64,000 bases of DNA from CAVYWD01 sp963772225 (GCA_963772225.1 CAVYWD010000009.1:62001-126000); one strand, 5' to 3'. Numbered from the stretch's first letter, positions 52,051-61,181 are shown. Numbers and translations are program-made. The notes: generated from the sequence alone by a model not told the origin.

Positions 52051-52458
52051 TCATCGCGCGCTCCGAGCAGCGGGCGCGAAGCCCCGACTGCGGGGAGACC
52101 GCGAGAAGCGGCCGCCGTCCCAGAACTCCTCCACCGCGTCCAGCAGCGCGGCGATGGCCTGGGAAGCCAGTCGGTAGGGTCGTCCAGGCTCGCGCGAGGG
52201 CTCCACCAGCCCCGCCAGCCTCAGGATTCGAAGCTGCTGCGAGACGATGGGCTGGGCCGCGTCGAGGCGCGCGCCCAGGTCGCCGACTCGGGTCGGCGTT
52301 CGGCGAAGGGTCAGAAGGATTCGCAAGCGCAGCGGGTGACCGAGGGCGCGCAGCACGTCCGCCAGCATCGCAACCCCGTGGCCGTTCTCCAGCCGTGCCT
52401 CGGATCGCTTGCTCCCGCTCGCGCGGGATTCGGAAGACCGAGCGCTCGACGAATCCAA
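52051..52458 (-). CDS. ArsR-family transcriptional regulator
   Basis: 135 residues. The winged helix is VLRALGHPLRLRILLTLRRT followed by VSQQLRILRLAGLVEPSREP. There is no cysteine anywhere, so it is not a thiol or metal-thiolate sensor of the BigR/SqrR or ArsR kind. GGGAGA lies seven bases before a TTG at 52456-52458, the chosen start. An ATG at 52366-52368 would also retain the whole fold. It is first in the minus-strand run of cytochrome and transporter genes and divergent from the flavoprotein gene. It probably controls both. Confidence 0.85.
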   Translation of the reverse strand: MDSSSARSSESRASGSKRSEARLENGHGVAMLADVLRALGHPLRLRILLTLRRTPTRVGDLGARLDAAQPIVSQQLRILRLAGLVEPSREPGRPYRLASQAIAALLDAVEEFWDGGRFSRSPRSRGFAPAARSAR

Positions 52459-52535
52459 GGTGCGTCTCCCGTGCTCCCCTGCCGGCTGGACCCAATGCCA
52501 TGGACATGCCAACCTTAGCTCTTCTCGACATCGCA

Positions 52536-52555
52536 ATATAGGCGATTCGCCATAT
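52536..52555. promoter_or_regulatory. Operator candidate for the ArsR regulator
   Basis: ATATAGGCGATTCGCCATAT, an almost perfect inverted repeat in the AT-rich middle of the 327-base divergent gap, followed by a related ATATGGCACATAT. Its ATA-N-TAT flanks fit ArsR/SmtB-type sites. The rest of 52459-52785 shows nothing else clear. Confidence 0.55.
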
Positions 52556-52785
52556 GGCACATATTGAGTCATTGCTGAATCAATCCGGCCGAGACATTGG
52601 CACGGCGCGTACCATTGGGTCCAGACCCCGTCCTTTTCGAACGCCGCCGGAGCCAAAGGGCCGGACCCGACATTCCGGCGCTCGCTCTCCTCATCGCCGG
52701 AACCGTCAGAGCGCGAGCGAGGCTCCCTGAAGATGCCTTGATCGCTGCGGCCCTGAGGGCCGCTCGCTCGGCTGGAGGTAACCTC

Positions 52786-53952
52786 ATGAAGAAGGCGGCG
52801 CTGGTGCTCGGCGGTGGCTTCGGAGGACTCGAAAGCGCCATTCACTTGGCGAAGGGCGGGCTCGACGTCACACTGGTGTCGAACCGCGACTACCTCTTCC
52901 TTTACCCGACATCCATTTGGGTGCCCACGGGCGAGGTCGAGCTCAAGGATGTCACCCTGGACCTGGCGGACATCGCGCGGCGGCGCGGGTTCAAGTTCCA
53001 GCGGGGAAACATCGAGGCCCTGAGCGCCGAACGCCGGGCGGCGACCGTCGACGGCAAGGAGCTTTCCGCCGACTACGTGGTCGTGGCGCTGGGCGGTGGG
53101 AAGACGAAGCCCAAAGGCGTGGAGAACACCCACACCATCTGCGGCGAGCCAGCGGCGACCGAGAAGCTGCGCGACGCGCTTCACGCCTTGGTCGAGCGCG
53201 GCGAGGGTCGGATCGCCATGGGGTTCGGCGGCAACCCGAACGACCCCTCGGCGGTGCGCGGCGGGCCCGCCTTCGAGCTCATGCTCAACGTCGACACCTG
53301 GCTGCGCCGCCGGGGCGTGCGCGACCGCTTCGAGCTCACGTTCTTCGCGCCCATGCCCGTGCCCGGCGCGCGGATGGGAAAGCGGGCGGTCGAGTCGGTC
53401 GCAAGGCTCTTCGAGAAGCGCGGCATCGGCAAGCGCTACGGGAAGAAGATCACCTCGTTCGAGCCCGGCGCAGTTTCCTTCGAGGACGGCTCGAAGCTCG
53501 AGGCGGGCCTCGTCATGTTCATCGCGGCCGCGGACGGCCACCCGGCCATCAAGGCGTCGGCGCTCCCGAAGAACGCGGCCGGGTTTCTCCAAATCGACGA
53601 GGGCTGCGCGGTCGCGGGGGTCGAGGGCTTCTATGCGGTCGGGGACGTCGCCGCGCTCGAGGGACCCGAGTGGCGAGCCAAGCAGGGCCACGTCGCCGAG
53701 GTCATGGCCCGCACGGCCGCCCAGAACATACTGGCGCACGCGGCCGGGCGAGCCGAGCGCGTCAGCTATCGGCCGCACGTGAATATCTTGTGTGTGATGG
53801 ACATGGGCAACGGCGCGGCTTGGGTTTCGCGCACCGAGGAGAAGGAGACGCTCGTGTCGCTGCCCATCGTCGGGCACTGGATGAAGAAGGGCTGGGGAGC
53901 CTACTTCAAGGCTTCCAAGAAGGGCCTCGTCCCGCGGATCCCCGGGCTGTAA
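52786..53952 (+). CDS. SQR/NDH-2-like FAD-dependent pyridine nucleotide-disulfide oxidoreductase
   Basis: 388 residues. The FAD motif is LVLGGGFGGLESAIHLAKGG. YLFLYPTSIWVPTGEVELKD follows, then VVVALGGGKTKPKGVENTHT, and the second FAD motif GVEGFYAVGDVAALEGPEWR. The C-terminal part has an amphipathic helix (GHWMKKGWGAYFKASKKGL) fit for membrane binding. The fold is that of sulfide:quinone reductases and type II NADH dehydrogenases, but the cysteine pair of SQRs is not seen. Cys occurs only in TICGE, EGCAV and ILCVM. GGAGGT lies upstream. It is divergent from the ArsR-led operon. Confidence 0.82.
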   Translation: MKKAALVLGGGFGGLESAIHLAKGGLDVTLVSNRDYLFLYPTSIWVPTGEVELKDVTLDLADIARRRGFKFQRGNIEALSAERRAATVDGKELSADYVVVALGGGKTKPKGVENTHTICGEPAATEKLRDALHALVERGEGRIAMGFGGNPNDPSAVRGGPAFELMLNVDTWLRRRGVRDRFELTFFAPMPVPGARMGKRAVESVARLFEKRGIGKRYGKKITSFEPGAVSFEDGSKLEAGLVMFIAAADGHPAIKASALPKNAAGFLQIDEGCAVAGVEGFYAVGDVAALEGPEWRAKQGHVAEVMARTAAQNILAHAAGRAERVSYRPHVNILCVMDMGNGAAWVSRTEEKETLVSLPIVGHWMKKGWGAYFKASKKGLVPRIPGL

Positions 53953-54006
53953 GCGCGCGCACGCCAACGGCCTCGCGCGACGCAACGCCGGACGGCCGCG
54001 GCCTCC

Positions 54007-54828
54007 TCACGCTGCCGCTCGGCTCAGGTCCGGGTGCGCCGAGCGCAGCGTGATGAACGTGACCTCGGGCGGCGCATTGACCCGGAACGGCATCACGGCG
54101 CCGCCGATGCCTCGGCTCACGTAGAGCTGCGTGTGCGGCAGGTGAAAACGGCCGGCGATGTAGTGCTCCTGCAGGCGGCGCATGATGGCCGGCGTGAGCC
54201 CGGGGATGTTGACGTGGCCGCCGTGCGTGTGGCCGGCCAGGCACAAGGATGCGCGATAGTGAGACAGGTACTCGGCCGTGCGCGGCACGTGGGCCAGCGC
54301 GATCCGAGAGCCCTCGCGGGCGCCGTGGAACGCGCGCGGGATATCCGCGTTTCGCGTCACGAGGTCGTCGATGCCGATGACCGTGAAGGCCTCGCCGCGA
54401 AGCGACAGTCTCGTGTTCTGGTTCACGAGCACCGTGTAGCCCAGCGAGCGCAACGCCCGCGACGCGCCCTGTGGGTCCACCCAGTAGTCGTGGTTTCCCA
54501 GCACGGCGACCGCCGGCGCCTCGAGCCCCGCGAGCTGCTCGCGGATGAGGTGGACGCCGCGCTCGTGGTGGGAGAGGAAGTCCCCGGTCATCACCACCAG
54601 GTCAGGTGCGTAGGCGTTGACCATCGAGACCGCTCTTCGGACCCTTCGCGCGGGCGTCGCGCGCCCCACGTGGATGTCGGTGAGCTGGGCGACGCGCAGG
54701 CCGTCGTGCGCCGGCGAAAGGTCCTGGAGCCAGAACTCCCGCTCCTCGACGACCGGCATCTTGAAGAGCCCTCGCGCGCCGTCGGCGAGCTCATCGGTGC
54801 TGCGGGAGGACTTTCGACTTTGGAGCAT
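54007..54828 (-). CDS. Calcineurin-like metallophosphoesterase (YkuE-like)
   Basis: 273 residues. Metal motifs: RVAQLTDIHVG (D-x-H), VVMTGDFLSHHERG (GD), VLGNHDYWVDPQG (GNHD) and LCLAGHTHGGHVNIPG (GHxH). The spacing is that of YkuE-type phosphoesterases, some of which act on phospholipids at the membrane. There is no signal peptide. Substrate unknown. It is convergent with the flavoprotein gene. Confidence 0.88.
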   Translation of the reverse strand: MLQSRKSSRSTDELADGARGLFKMPVVEEREFWLQDLSPAHDGLRVAQLTDIHVGRATPARRVRRAVSMVNAYAPDLVVMTGDFLSHHERGVHLIREQLAGLEAPAVAVLGNHDYWVDPQGASRALRSLGYTVLVNQNTRLSLRGEAFTVIGIDDLVTRNADIPRAFHGAREGSRIALAHVPRTAEYLSHYRASLCLAGHTHGGHVNIPGLTPAIMRRLQEHYIAGRFHLPHTQLYVSRGIGGAVMPFRVNAPPEVTFITLRSAHPDLSRAAA

Positions 54829-55288
54829 GGGCCTCGATGGAAAGAGCTGTAGAGCTGACGAAACGACGCGCGTACTACGCGCACGGCGCTAAGGTGAGCT
54901 GGGCGCGATTCGATTGCTTGCGATTATCGAGCCGTGGAGCACTGCGCTTCAAGCCCACCTCCCATACCGGGTCTATCCGTCCGTAACGAGGCGCGTCGCC
55001 CGGCCAATTGCCTCTTTCCGCTCCACACCCGATCCCCGGGTCTTTTGCAAACCGCCGGGGCGTCCGCGACATTTCGCGAGCGAGGCTCTCGCTAGGAAGG
55101 TCATCGCCTTGCGCCTCTCAATCCGATAGGCTTGCCGCCGATGCCTCGACTGCGCTGGCGGCCTTGGAACTCGGCGCCGGCGGGTTCGTGCCATGACCTC
55201 GGGGCGCTGAGCGCGCTTCACCTCGGGACGGCCGAGCGGCAGCACGGGCACGGCACCCTGGGCGGACGTATCGGAGACCGTGACCGCC
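54829..55288. other. Noncoding gap, nothing recognised
   Basis: 460 bases between two divergent genes. No convincing open frame, repeat or RNA is seen. Promoters for both flanking genes must lie here. Confidence 0.5.
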
Positions 55289-56215
55289 ATGCCGGACGAG
55301 CCCAAGTCGGAAAGCACCCCCCCGGGGAGGCCAACCCCCATCGACGAGACGCGGGTCAATCGGGTCGCCCCGCTGCCCGCGGGCTTGGCCGATTCGGGAG
55401 CCGCCTTCCTCGTTCAAATCTACGGGCCGGACCTCGGCAAGCGCTACCCGCTCGACCAATCGCCCATCACCGTCGGGCGGGACCTTGCCAGTGACGTCGT
55501 CGTGGACCTCGACAACGTCTCGCGCCGCCATTGCCGGTTCACGCGGCTGGAGGGCGCCTTCTACCTGGCGGACCTGAACTCGACGAACGGAACGTTGCTC
55601 AACGACCGAATCGTCGAGCGAGAGAGCGCGCTGCGCTCCAGCGACCTCATCAAGGTCGGCGGGGCCATCTTCAAGTTCATCCACGGGAACGACCTGGAGG
55701 CGCAGTACCACGAGGAAATCTACCGGCTCACCATCGTGGACGGCCTCACCCAGGTGAACAATAAGCGCTACTTCCTCGACTTCCTCGAGCGCGAGATGGC
55801 GCGCTGCCATCGGTACTCGCGGGCGCTGTCGCTGCTCCTCTTCGACCTCGACCACTTCAAGAAGCTCAACGACCAGTTCGGCCACCTCGCCGGCGATTTC
55901 GTCCTGCAAGAGCTGGCGCACCTCGTCCAAGGGCAAATCCGCCGCGAGGAGTGCTTGGCGCGCTACGGAGGCGAGGAGTTCGCCGCCGTGCTCCCGGAGA
56001 GCGGCCCCGAGAAGGCGCGCATCTTCGCCGAGAAGCTGGTCCGCCAGGTGAGCGATCACTCGTTCATGTTCGAGGGCGACCGGCTGCCGGTCACCCTCTC
56101 GGTGGGCCTCGCCCACCTCTCGCCCAACATGACCGAGCCCTCGCAGTTCATCAAGGCGGCCGACACCGAGCTCTACCGAGCGAAGCGCGAAGGCCGCAAC
56201 CGGGTTTGCGGCTGA
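55289..56215 (+). CDS. FHA-GGDEF protein (diguanylate cyclase)
   Basis: 308 residues. The FHA domain (residues ~40-130) has PITVGRDLASDVVVDLDNVS and RRHCRF, then ADLNSTNGTLLNDR, the phosphothreonine-binding residues. The GGDEF domain has LTQVNNKRYFLDFLEREMAR, FDLDHFKKLNDQFGHLAGDF and the active-site loop ARYGGEEFAAVLPE. GGEEF is a catalytically competent variant, so it should make cyclic di-GMP when its FHA domain binds a phosphorylated partner. The start is ATG at 55289. A GTG three codons upstream is possible. It is convergent with pfkA. Confidence 0.92.
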   Translation: MPDEPKSESTPPGRPTPIDETRVNRVAPLPAGLADSGAAFLVQIYGPDLGKRYPLDQSPITVGRDLASDVVVDLDNVSRRHCRFTRLEGAFYLADLNSTNGTLLNDRIVERESALRSSDLIKVGGAIFKFIHGNDLEAQYHEEIYRLTIVDGLTQVNNKRYFLDFLEREMARCHRYSRALSLLLFDLDHFKKLNDQFGHLAGDFVLQELAHLVQGQIRREECLARYGGEEFAAVLPESGPEKARIFAEKLVRQVSDHSFMFEGDRLPVTLSVGLAHLSPNMTEPSQFIKAADTELYRAKREGRNRVCG

Positions 56216-56221
56216 GCCAGG

Positions 56222-57319
56222 CTAGTCGCCCAGGCAGACCCCCAGCGAGCGCGCGGTGCGCACCGTGTCCGAGTCGAGGGGCACCGATTTCATCTTCGAG
56301 ACGGCCTCTTCGATGGGGATGGTCTTCACGTCCGGCGCGTCCAGGGCGACCATGGTGTTGACCTTCCCCTCGGCGAGGGCGCGAATGGCGGCGGCGCCGA
56401 AGCGCAGGCCGAGGAGCCGGTCGAACGTGGTGGGGCTGCCGCCGCGCTGCAGGTGGCCGAGCACGAGGCTGCGGGTCTCCTTGCCGGTCAGCTTGGCAAT
56501 CTCGTCCGCGACGTACTGGCCGATGCCGCCCAGCTGCACCTCGCGACCAGCCTCCTTCGGCCCGCGAGTGAACATGTCGCCGCCGATGGGCTTGGCGCCT
56601 TCGGCCACCACCACGATGGCGAAGTGCTTGCCGGCCAGCTCGCGCCGCATGATCGCCTCGGCGATTTTGGTGAAGTTGAACGGGATCTCGGGGATGAGGA
56701 TGACGTCGGCCGTCCCCGACAACCCGCTGTTCAGGGCGATCCACCCCGCATAGCGGCCCATCACCTCGACCACCATTACCCGCTCGTGCGCCTCCGCCGT
56801 GGAGTGGAGCTTGTCGATGGCCTCGGTCGCGGTGGTCACCGCCGTGTCGAACCCGAAGGTGGAGTTGGTGCCGAACAGGTCGTTGTCGATCGTCTTGGGC
56901 ACGCCGATGATGGGCATGCCCTTGTCGATGAACTTCTGCGCGATGCGCAGAGACCCGTCGCCTCCGATGCAGACCAGCGCGTCGAGCTTCTTCTCGTGGA
57001 AGTTCTCGATCACCTGGTTGGAGATGTCGATGGTCTTCACGCCCTCGGGCGTCTTGATGGGGTACTCGAAGGGGTTGCCCTTGTTGGCGGTGCCCAGGAT
57101 GGTCCCGCCCAAGTGCGTGATGCCCCGGACCGCGTTCCGAGTCAACGGGACCAGCTGGTCGGTGTCGAGGAGCCCACGGTAGCCGTGGCGGACTCCGAAC
57201 ACCTCCCAGCCCATCTCGATGGCCGAGAGCGTCGCCGCGCGAATGACGGCATTCAAGCCGGGAGCATCTCCGCCGCCGGTGTTGATGGCGATACGCCTGA
57301 TCTTCTTCGGGTCGAACAT
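56222..57319 (-). CDS. pfkA: ATP-dependent 6-phosphofructokinase
   Basis: 365 residues, glycolysis. Motifs: INTGGGDAPGLNAVIRAATL, LVCIGGDGSLRIAQKF (GGDGS rather than GGDD, so ATP rather than pyrophosphate is likely), VPKTIDNDLFGTNSTFGFDT (catalytic TIDND) and MVVEVMGRYAGWIALNSGLS (MGR). The length is close to the bacterial long-form PFKs. The ATG at 57317-57319 follows GGGGAGG by a short spacer. A GTG at 57332-57334 is an alternative. Confidence 0.95.
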   Translation of the reverse strand: MFDPKKIRRIAINTGGGDAPGLNAVIRAATLSAIEMGWEVFGVRHGYRGLLDTDQLVPLTRNAVRGITHLGGTILGTANKGNPFEYPIKTPEGVKTIDISNQVIENFHEKKLDALVCIGGDGSLRIAQKFIDKGMPIIGVPKTIDNDLFGTNSTFGFDTAVTTATEAIDKLHSTAEAHERVMVVEVMGRYAGWIALNSGLSGTADVILIPEIPFNFTKIAEAIMRRELAGKHFAIVVVAEGAKPIGGDMFTRGPKEAGREVQLGGIGQYVADEIAKLTGKETRSLVLGHLQRGGSPTTFDRLLGLRFGAAAIRALAEGKVNTMVALDAPDVKTIPIEEAVSKMKSVPLDSDTVRTARSLGVCLGD

Positions 57320-57499
57320 GTGCCTCCCCGACACCTAGGATGGGCAGGCGAGCGTACGGCTCGCCCTCGGCTGCGCCTCGCCCGTGTGGGATGGCGCAGT
57401 CCCCAAAGAGCCTACCGAACCCTGAGCCGCGGCGCCAAGGCCTGGCGGCTCAAAGACAAGTTGTCGGGGTGCAGAACTCGCGGCTTCTTCGTTGAATTC

Positions 57500-57874
57500 T
57501 CAGTCGCCGGTTGGCCCGGCCGCTGAGGACTTGGCCGCCTCGAGCCTCCGCCGGCGAGCCAGCTCGGCGCGCCCCTGGCGATTCTCCAGGGAGGTTCGGG
57601 CCATGCCTTCGGCGTGCATCTGCGCGTTGCTGCAAGCGATGGCGCTCACGCGGCGGTGCCGCGCGGCCAGCTCGGCGTAGAGGCGGGACGTGGAGCGGTT
57701 GCTCCAGATGCGGGCCTCCACGTCGTCGAGCGCCTGGTCCAGGTCGCGGACGCGGGCGCGGGCGTCTTCCACGGCGGCGCGATCGGCCTGCGCCACTTCC
57801 TGCGCCTGGGCGCTCCGACGGCAGCCGGCGAGGGCCATGGCTGCTGCAATTGCGATGAGCCACGCTGGCTGCAC
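57500..57874 (-). CDS. Small lipoprotein with coiled coil
   Basis: 124 residues. The lipobox LAGC ends the signal peptide MQPAWLIAIAAAMALAGC. The mature part is charged and helical (AVEDARARVRDLDQALDDVE, SLENRQGRAELARRRRLEAA), probably a coiled coil. There is one further Cys in AIACSNAQ. Function unknown. Confidence 0.68.
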   Translation of the reverse strand: MQPAWLIAIAAAMALAGCRRSAQAQEVAQADRAAVEDARARVRDLDQALDDVEARIWSNRSTSRLYAELAARHRRVSAIACSNAQMHAEGMARTSLENRQGRAELARRRRLEAAKSSAAGPTGD

Positions 57875-58044
57875 GCCCCCTCCTCTTCTGCGAGCGTACC
57901 AGGGCGCACGAGCCGCTCCTCGCCGCGGGGGCGAGCGAGACAGCGAACTTCACATTCGAAACCGAGGGGCCGTGCGCCCGCCCGCGGGTGGACGGCAAGG
58001 AGATAGGCACGCCCGCTCCGAGCGGCAACGGCGGAGAGGCGCAC

Positions 58045-58959
58045 CTACTTCGGAACCGCCTTGAGCATCGCTTTGCCGTTCTTGATGACGACCTTGAAAT
58101 CCACCGACGTCACGCCCCTCTGCTGGAGAAGCGCGGGCACCTGGCGCCGCAGGCTCTTGGCCACGGCATCGAAGGTCAAGCCGTCGGTGCTCTCACGGCA
58201 GCGCTTCTTGGCCGTGATGTAGGCGTCGTAGATGGCCTTCAGCTTTTGGTCGCCGAGGGGCAACGCTGCGGGCGTCGCGCCGTTCGCGGCCCAGGCCCCA
58301 TGCTCTCGGGCGGGAACGGGGCCCGTGCTCGTCGGGGGCACGGCAGGCGGCGCACGCGCCGGCGAGGTCGCCTGGCGCCCGATTGGTGTGCTTGGCCCGA
58401 GGGCTGAGGCCGCCGACAGCGGCGCGCCGGTCCCCTGCCTCGGGAGCGGCGAGCCCGTCGGGAGGCGGGCCGCTGGCTCTTGAGCCGGTGAGAAGTCGAG
58501 GTCGCCCAAGTCTTCGGAGATCTCGAAAGCCGCGTCCGCGTTCCCGAGGGTCTTCGGAAGGCCGGCCGGCTTGGAGCGCGCTGTCTCCAGCTTCTTGAGC
58601 TCGTTCTTGTGCCGCAGGCGCAGGATGTCGCGCCGGGAGGTCCCGTCCTCCATCTCCTTGAGCGTGCGCTGCCAGAGCCGGTCGTAGGCGAGGAACTTCT
58701 GGTAGAGCGACTGGATCCGGAACTTCAGTGCGGTATTGCGAATGAAGGCGCCCTTGAGGCTCACCAGGCGCCCCCGCAAGTCCTCCGCGTCGCGGGAGGG
58801 ATTCTTGCGCTCGAGGCCCAAGAAGAATTGGTCGAACCGCGCCTTGAGCGCGTGCAGCTCCCTCTCGAGCTCCTCGGCCTGGACCGCGACCTTCTCCTGG
58901 TCCGGCGGCAGCGCTCCGCGCCCAAGTAGCTCGGAGGCACTGTAGATGGGACTTGGCAT
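58045..58959 (-). CDS. Coiled-coil protein resembling the MXAN_5187 family
   Basis: 304 residues. The N-terminal ~140 residues are coiled-coil-like helices (VAVQAEELERELHALKARFD, LYQKFLAYDRLWQRTLKEME). A Pro/Ala/Thr-rich linker (residues ~165-230) and a C-terminal domain (LKAIYDAYITAKKRCREST, TSVDFKVVIKNGKAMLKAVP) follow. The arrangement fits the MXAN_5187 C-terminal domain family found in myxobacteria. There is no signal peptide. The ATG at 58957-58959 (MPSPIYS) is preferred over one six codons upstream. Confidence 0.68.
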   Translation of the reverse strand: MPSPIYSASELLGRGALPPDQEKVAVQAEELERELHALKARFDQFFLGLERKNPSRDAEDLRGRLVSLKGAFIRNTALKFRIQSLYQKFLAYDRLWQRTLKEMEDGTSRRDILRLRHKNELKKLETARSKPAGLPKTLGNADAAFEISEDLGDLDFSPAQEPAARLPTGSPLPRQGTGAPLSAASALGPSTPIGRQATSPARAPPAVPPTSTGPVPAREHGAWAANGATPAALPLGDQKLKAIYDAYITAKKRCRESTDGLTFDAVAKSLRRQVPALLQQRGVTSVDFKVVIKNGKAMLKAVPK

Positions 58960-59069
58960 CGAGAGCGAGTCTACCAAAAGGCCGCTTCGTTCCGCGCGCC
59001 TCGGCGAGGAAGGCGCCGCTGGAGGCGCCCCGCCGATTCCAGCGATCGCCTACCGCGCCACGGCCTTCG

Positions 59070-60440
59070 TCAAGTCGCCGGGGCGAGCGCCGCCTTGGGC
59101 CTGCGCCCGTAGAGCAGGAAGAGGGCGACTCCCGTCAGGAAGATGCCCAACGACACCGTCTGGCTCGTCGACAAGATGACCGGGTCGGCCTCCGTGGGCC
59201 ATTTGAAGAGGAAGTTGCGGATCACGTCGCCTCGGAAGAACTCGACCGTGAACCGCAGCAGGGCGTAGCCCACGAGCCAGGTCGCGAGGAGCTGGCCGTG
59301 GAAGCGCTTGTTCCGGCGCAGAATGAGCAGCAGGACGAACAGCGCCAGCTCGCCGGCGCTCTCCATGAGCTGCGTCGGGTAGACCGGCAGGGTGTAGCCA
59401 TGCGCCTGGGCGTAGTCGCTGATCCGCTGCGCTCCGGCCACTGCCGTCGAGAACGTGTGCCCGGCCGAGTCCACCCACCGGCTGTCGTGGAGCTGGTCCG
59501 AGAAGGCGAGGCTGTCGGTGCCGAAGCCGCCGAAGGGCAGGTGCTTGGCCGACGGGAAACGCACCGCGATGTGCGACCCCGCCTTGGCGATCCCGCCCCA
59601 GCAGCAGCCCGCGGAGAAGCACCCGAACCGGCCGATGGTGTGCCCGATGGCGACCGACGGGATGGCGACGTCGGCGAGGCGCAAGAAGTCGATCCGGTGC
59701 TTCTTCGCGTACGCCACGCTCGCGAGCGCGGCGCCGATGAAGCCTCCATAGAAGACCAGCCCGCCGCCGGTCGGCGAAAGCGCCTGGAGGAGGTTGTCTC
59801 GGTAGTCGTCCCACTTGGTGATCACGAACAAGAGCCGCGACCCGGCCAAGGCGGCAATGAAGATCCAGAAGGCCAGCTCCAGCATGTGCTCGCGCATCAC
59901 CGGGCCCGCCGGAACCATCTTGCCGTCCACGCGGATCTGCTCCGGATAGGCCCGCACGGCCTCTCGTGAGGCGACCGAGATGGCCACGATGAAGGCGGAG
60001 GCGATCATCAAGCCATAGGTGTGGACCGGCAGCCCGGTGTTGCGGCCCAGCTGACCGTTGAGCCCGTACTTGATGGCCGCGGCCGCCAAGCCGAAGCTCC
60101 AGGCCGCCGCCGTCACGAATTCTCCCCCGCCGTTTTTGGCCAGAACGCGGCCGTAGAGCGCGCCGGAGACCGCCAGGAGGGCGGCGAAGAGCCAGGTCGC
60201 CCCGGTCAGGATGGCAGCGTTGGAGGCGGAGAGCGGCGGCGCCGCGTACACCACCGCGATGCAGGCGATGAGCCCGCTGGCCGCGCCATAGGGCACGGCT
60301 CGCCACGGCGCCTCCTTCGCGTTCGCCGCGCCGCGCCAGCCGCTCCAGGTGCCGTAAACGACGACCGCGATGGCGAGCACCACGAGCAGGACCGAGCCCG
60401 CGGGAGAATTGAAGTCGATTTTGAAGAGGACGGGGAGCAT
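59070..60440 (-). CDS. lgt: Prolipoprotein diacylglyceryl transferase
   Basis: 456 residues. The enzyme transfers diacylglycerol from phosphatidylglycerol to the lipobox Cys of prolipoproteins. The first ~130 residues are extra membrane helices. The Lgt core follows: PVHTYGLMIASAFIVAISVA, SPTGGGLVFYGGFIGAALAS, the signature GHTIGRFGCFSAGCCWG, LPVYPTQLMESAGELALF and LRFTVEFFRGDVIRN. The window encodes at least ten lipoproteins that need it. It is 45 bases downstream of lspA in the same direction. Confidence 0.93.
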   Translation of the reverse strand: MLPVLFKIDFNSPAGSVLLVVLAIAVVVYGTWSGWRGAANAKEAPWRAVPYGAASGLIACIAVVYAAPPLSASNAAILTGATWLFAALLAVSGALYGRVLAKNGGGEFVTAAAWSFGLAAAAIKYGLNGQLGRNTGLPVHTYGLMIASAFIVAISVASREAVRAYPEQIRVDGKMVPAGPVMREHMLELAFWIFIAALAGSRLLFVITKWDDYRDNLLQALSPTGGGLVFYGGFIGAALASVAYAKKHRIDFLRLADVAIPSVAIGHTIGRFGCFSAGCCWGGIAKAGSHIAVRFPSAKHLPFGGFGTDSLAFSDQLHDSRWVDSAGHTFSTAVAGAQRISDYAQAHGYTLPVYPTQLMESAGELALFVLLLILRRNKRFHGQLLATWLVGYALLRFTVEFFRGDVIRNFLFKWPTEADPVILSTSQTVSLGIFLTGVALFLLYGRRPKAALAPAT

Positions 60441-60485
60441 CAGGTTCTCCGACGGGCGCTGAAGGGCCGCCCTCGTTTTCAGGTC

Positions 60486-61181
60486 TTAGAGCGCAGCTGG
60501 AGGCGAAGCCGGTGCCTTGCCTCCAGGCACGTCCAACACGCTCGCCCGCTCTGTTGTGCCCGCCCCTTCCAGCGCGGGGACGTCCTCGGGCGAGAGGCGA
60601 GGCCCGAGCAGCGCGTCGAGGAGCATGAGGAAGACGCCGGCCGAGATGGCGGCGTCGGCCAGGTTGAAGGTCGGCCAGTGGAGCCGCGGGTCGGAGCGCC
60701 AGTGCCAGTCGATGAAGTCGATGACGTATCCGCGGGCGAGGCGGTCCAGGAAATTGCCCAGCGCGCCGCCCAGCAACAGGGCGAGCGCGAAGGCGAGCAG
60801 CCGTTGGTCCTTCTGGAGCTTTCGGTAGAAGAGCGCGATGAGCGCGGCGGACGAGAGGCTCACCGCGTGGAAGAACGGGACGCGCAGGCGCTCATCGAGC
60901 CCGGCGAGCAGGCCGAAAGCCGCGCCCCGGTTCTCGACGTATCGGTGGGCCCAAACCTGCGGTACGACCTCGGCCGGAGCCCGCCGCTCGTCGGCCTGGA
61001 CGTTCTTGAGGCGGTAGAACGCCGCGAGCCGCTCGGCAGCTCCGCGGAGCGCGCGCCGCTCGAAGGCCGTGGTGAGACTCGCCACCGCCAGGTACTTCGT
61101 CCCCTGGTCGAGCAGCACGACCGCCGAGGCCACCGCGGCGAGGAGCGCGAATGAGCGCCTCGCCGAGGCCCGCTCGCTCAT
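60486..61181 (-). CDS. lspA: Lipoprotein signal peptidase
   Basis: 231 residues, four membrane helices. Catalytic aspartates in LGNFLDRLARGYVIDFIDWH and FNLADAAISAGVF. The conserved VENRGAAFGLLAGL is present. The family is usually ~165 residues. The extra length is a loop after helix 1 (AERLAAFYRLKNVQADERRA) and a C-terminal tail. The ATG at 61179-61181 is chosen. A GTG at 61208 overlapping the ileS stop could couple translation. Confidence 0.92.
   Translation of the reverse strand: MSERASARRSFALLAAVASAVVLLDQGTKYLAVASLTTAFERRALRGAAERLAAFYRLKNVQADERRAPAEVVPQVWAHRYVENRGAAFGLLAGLDERLRVPFFHAVSLSSAALIALFYRKLQKDQRLLAFALALLLGGALGNFLDRLARGYVIDFIDWHWRSDPRLHWPTFNLADAAISAGVFLMLLDALLGPRLSPEDVPALEGAGTTERASVLDVPGGKAPASPPAAL

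Noticed and set aside
54829..55288. Possible small genes in the gap before the FHA-GGDEF gene
   Set aside because: Short open frames there lack ribosome-binding sites and have compositions typical of random GC-rich DNA.
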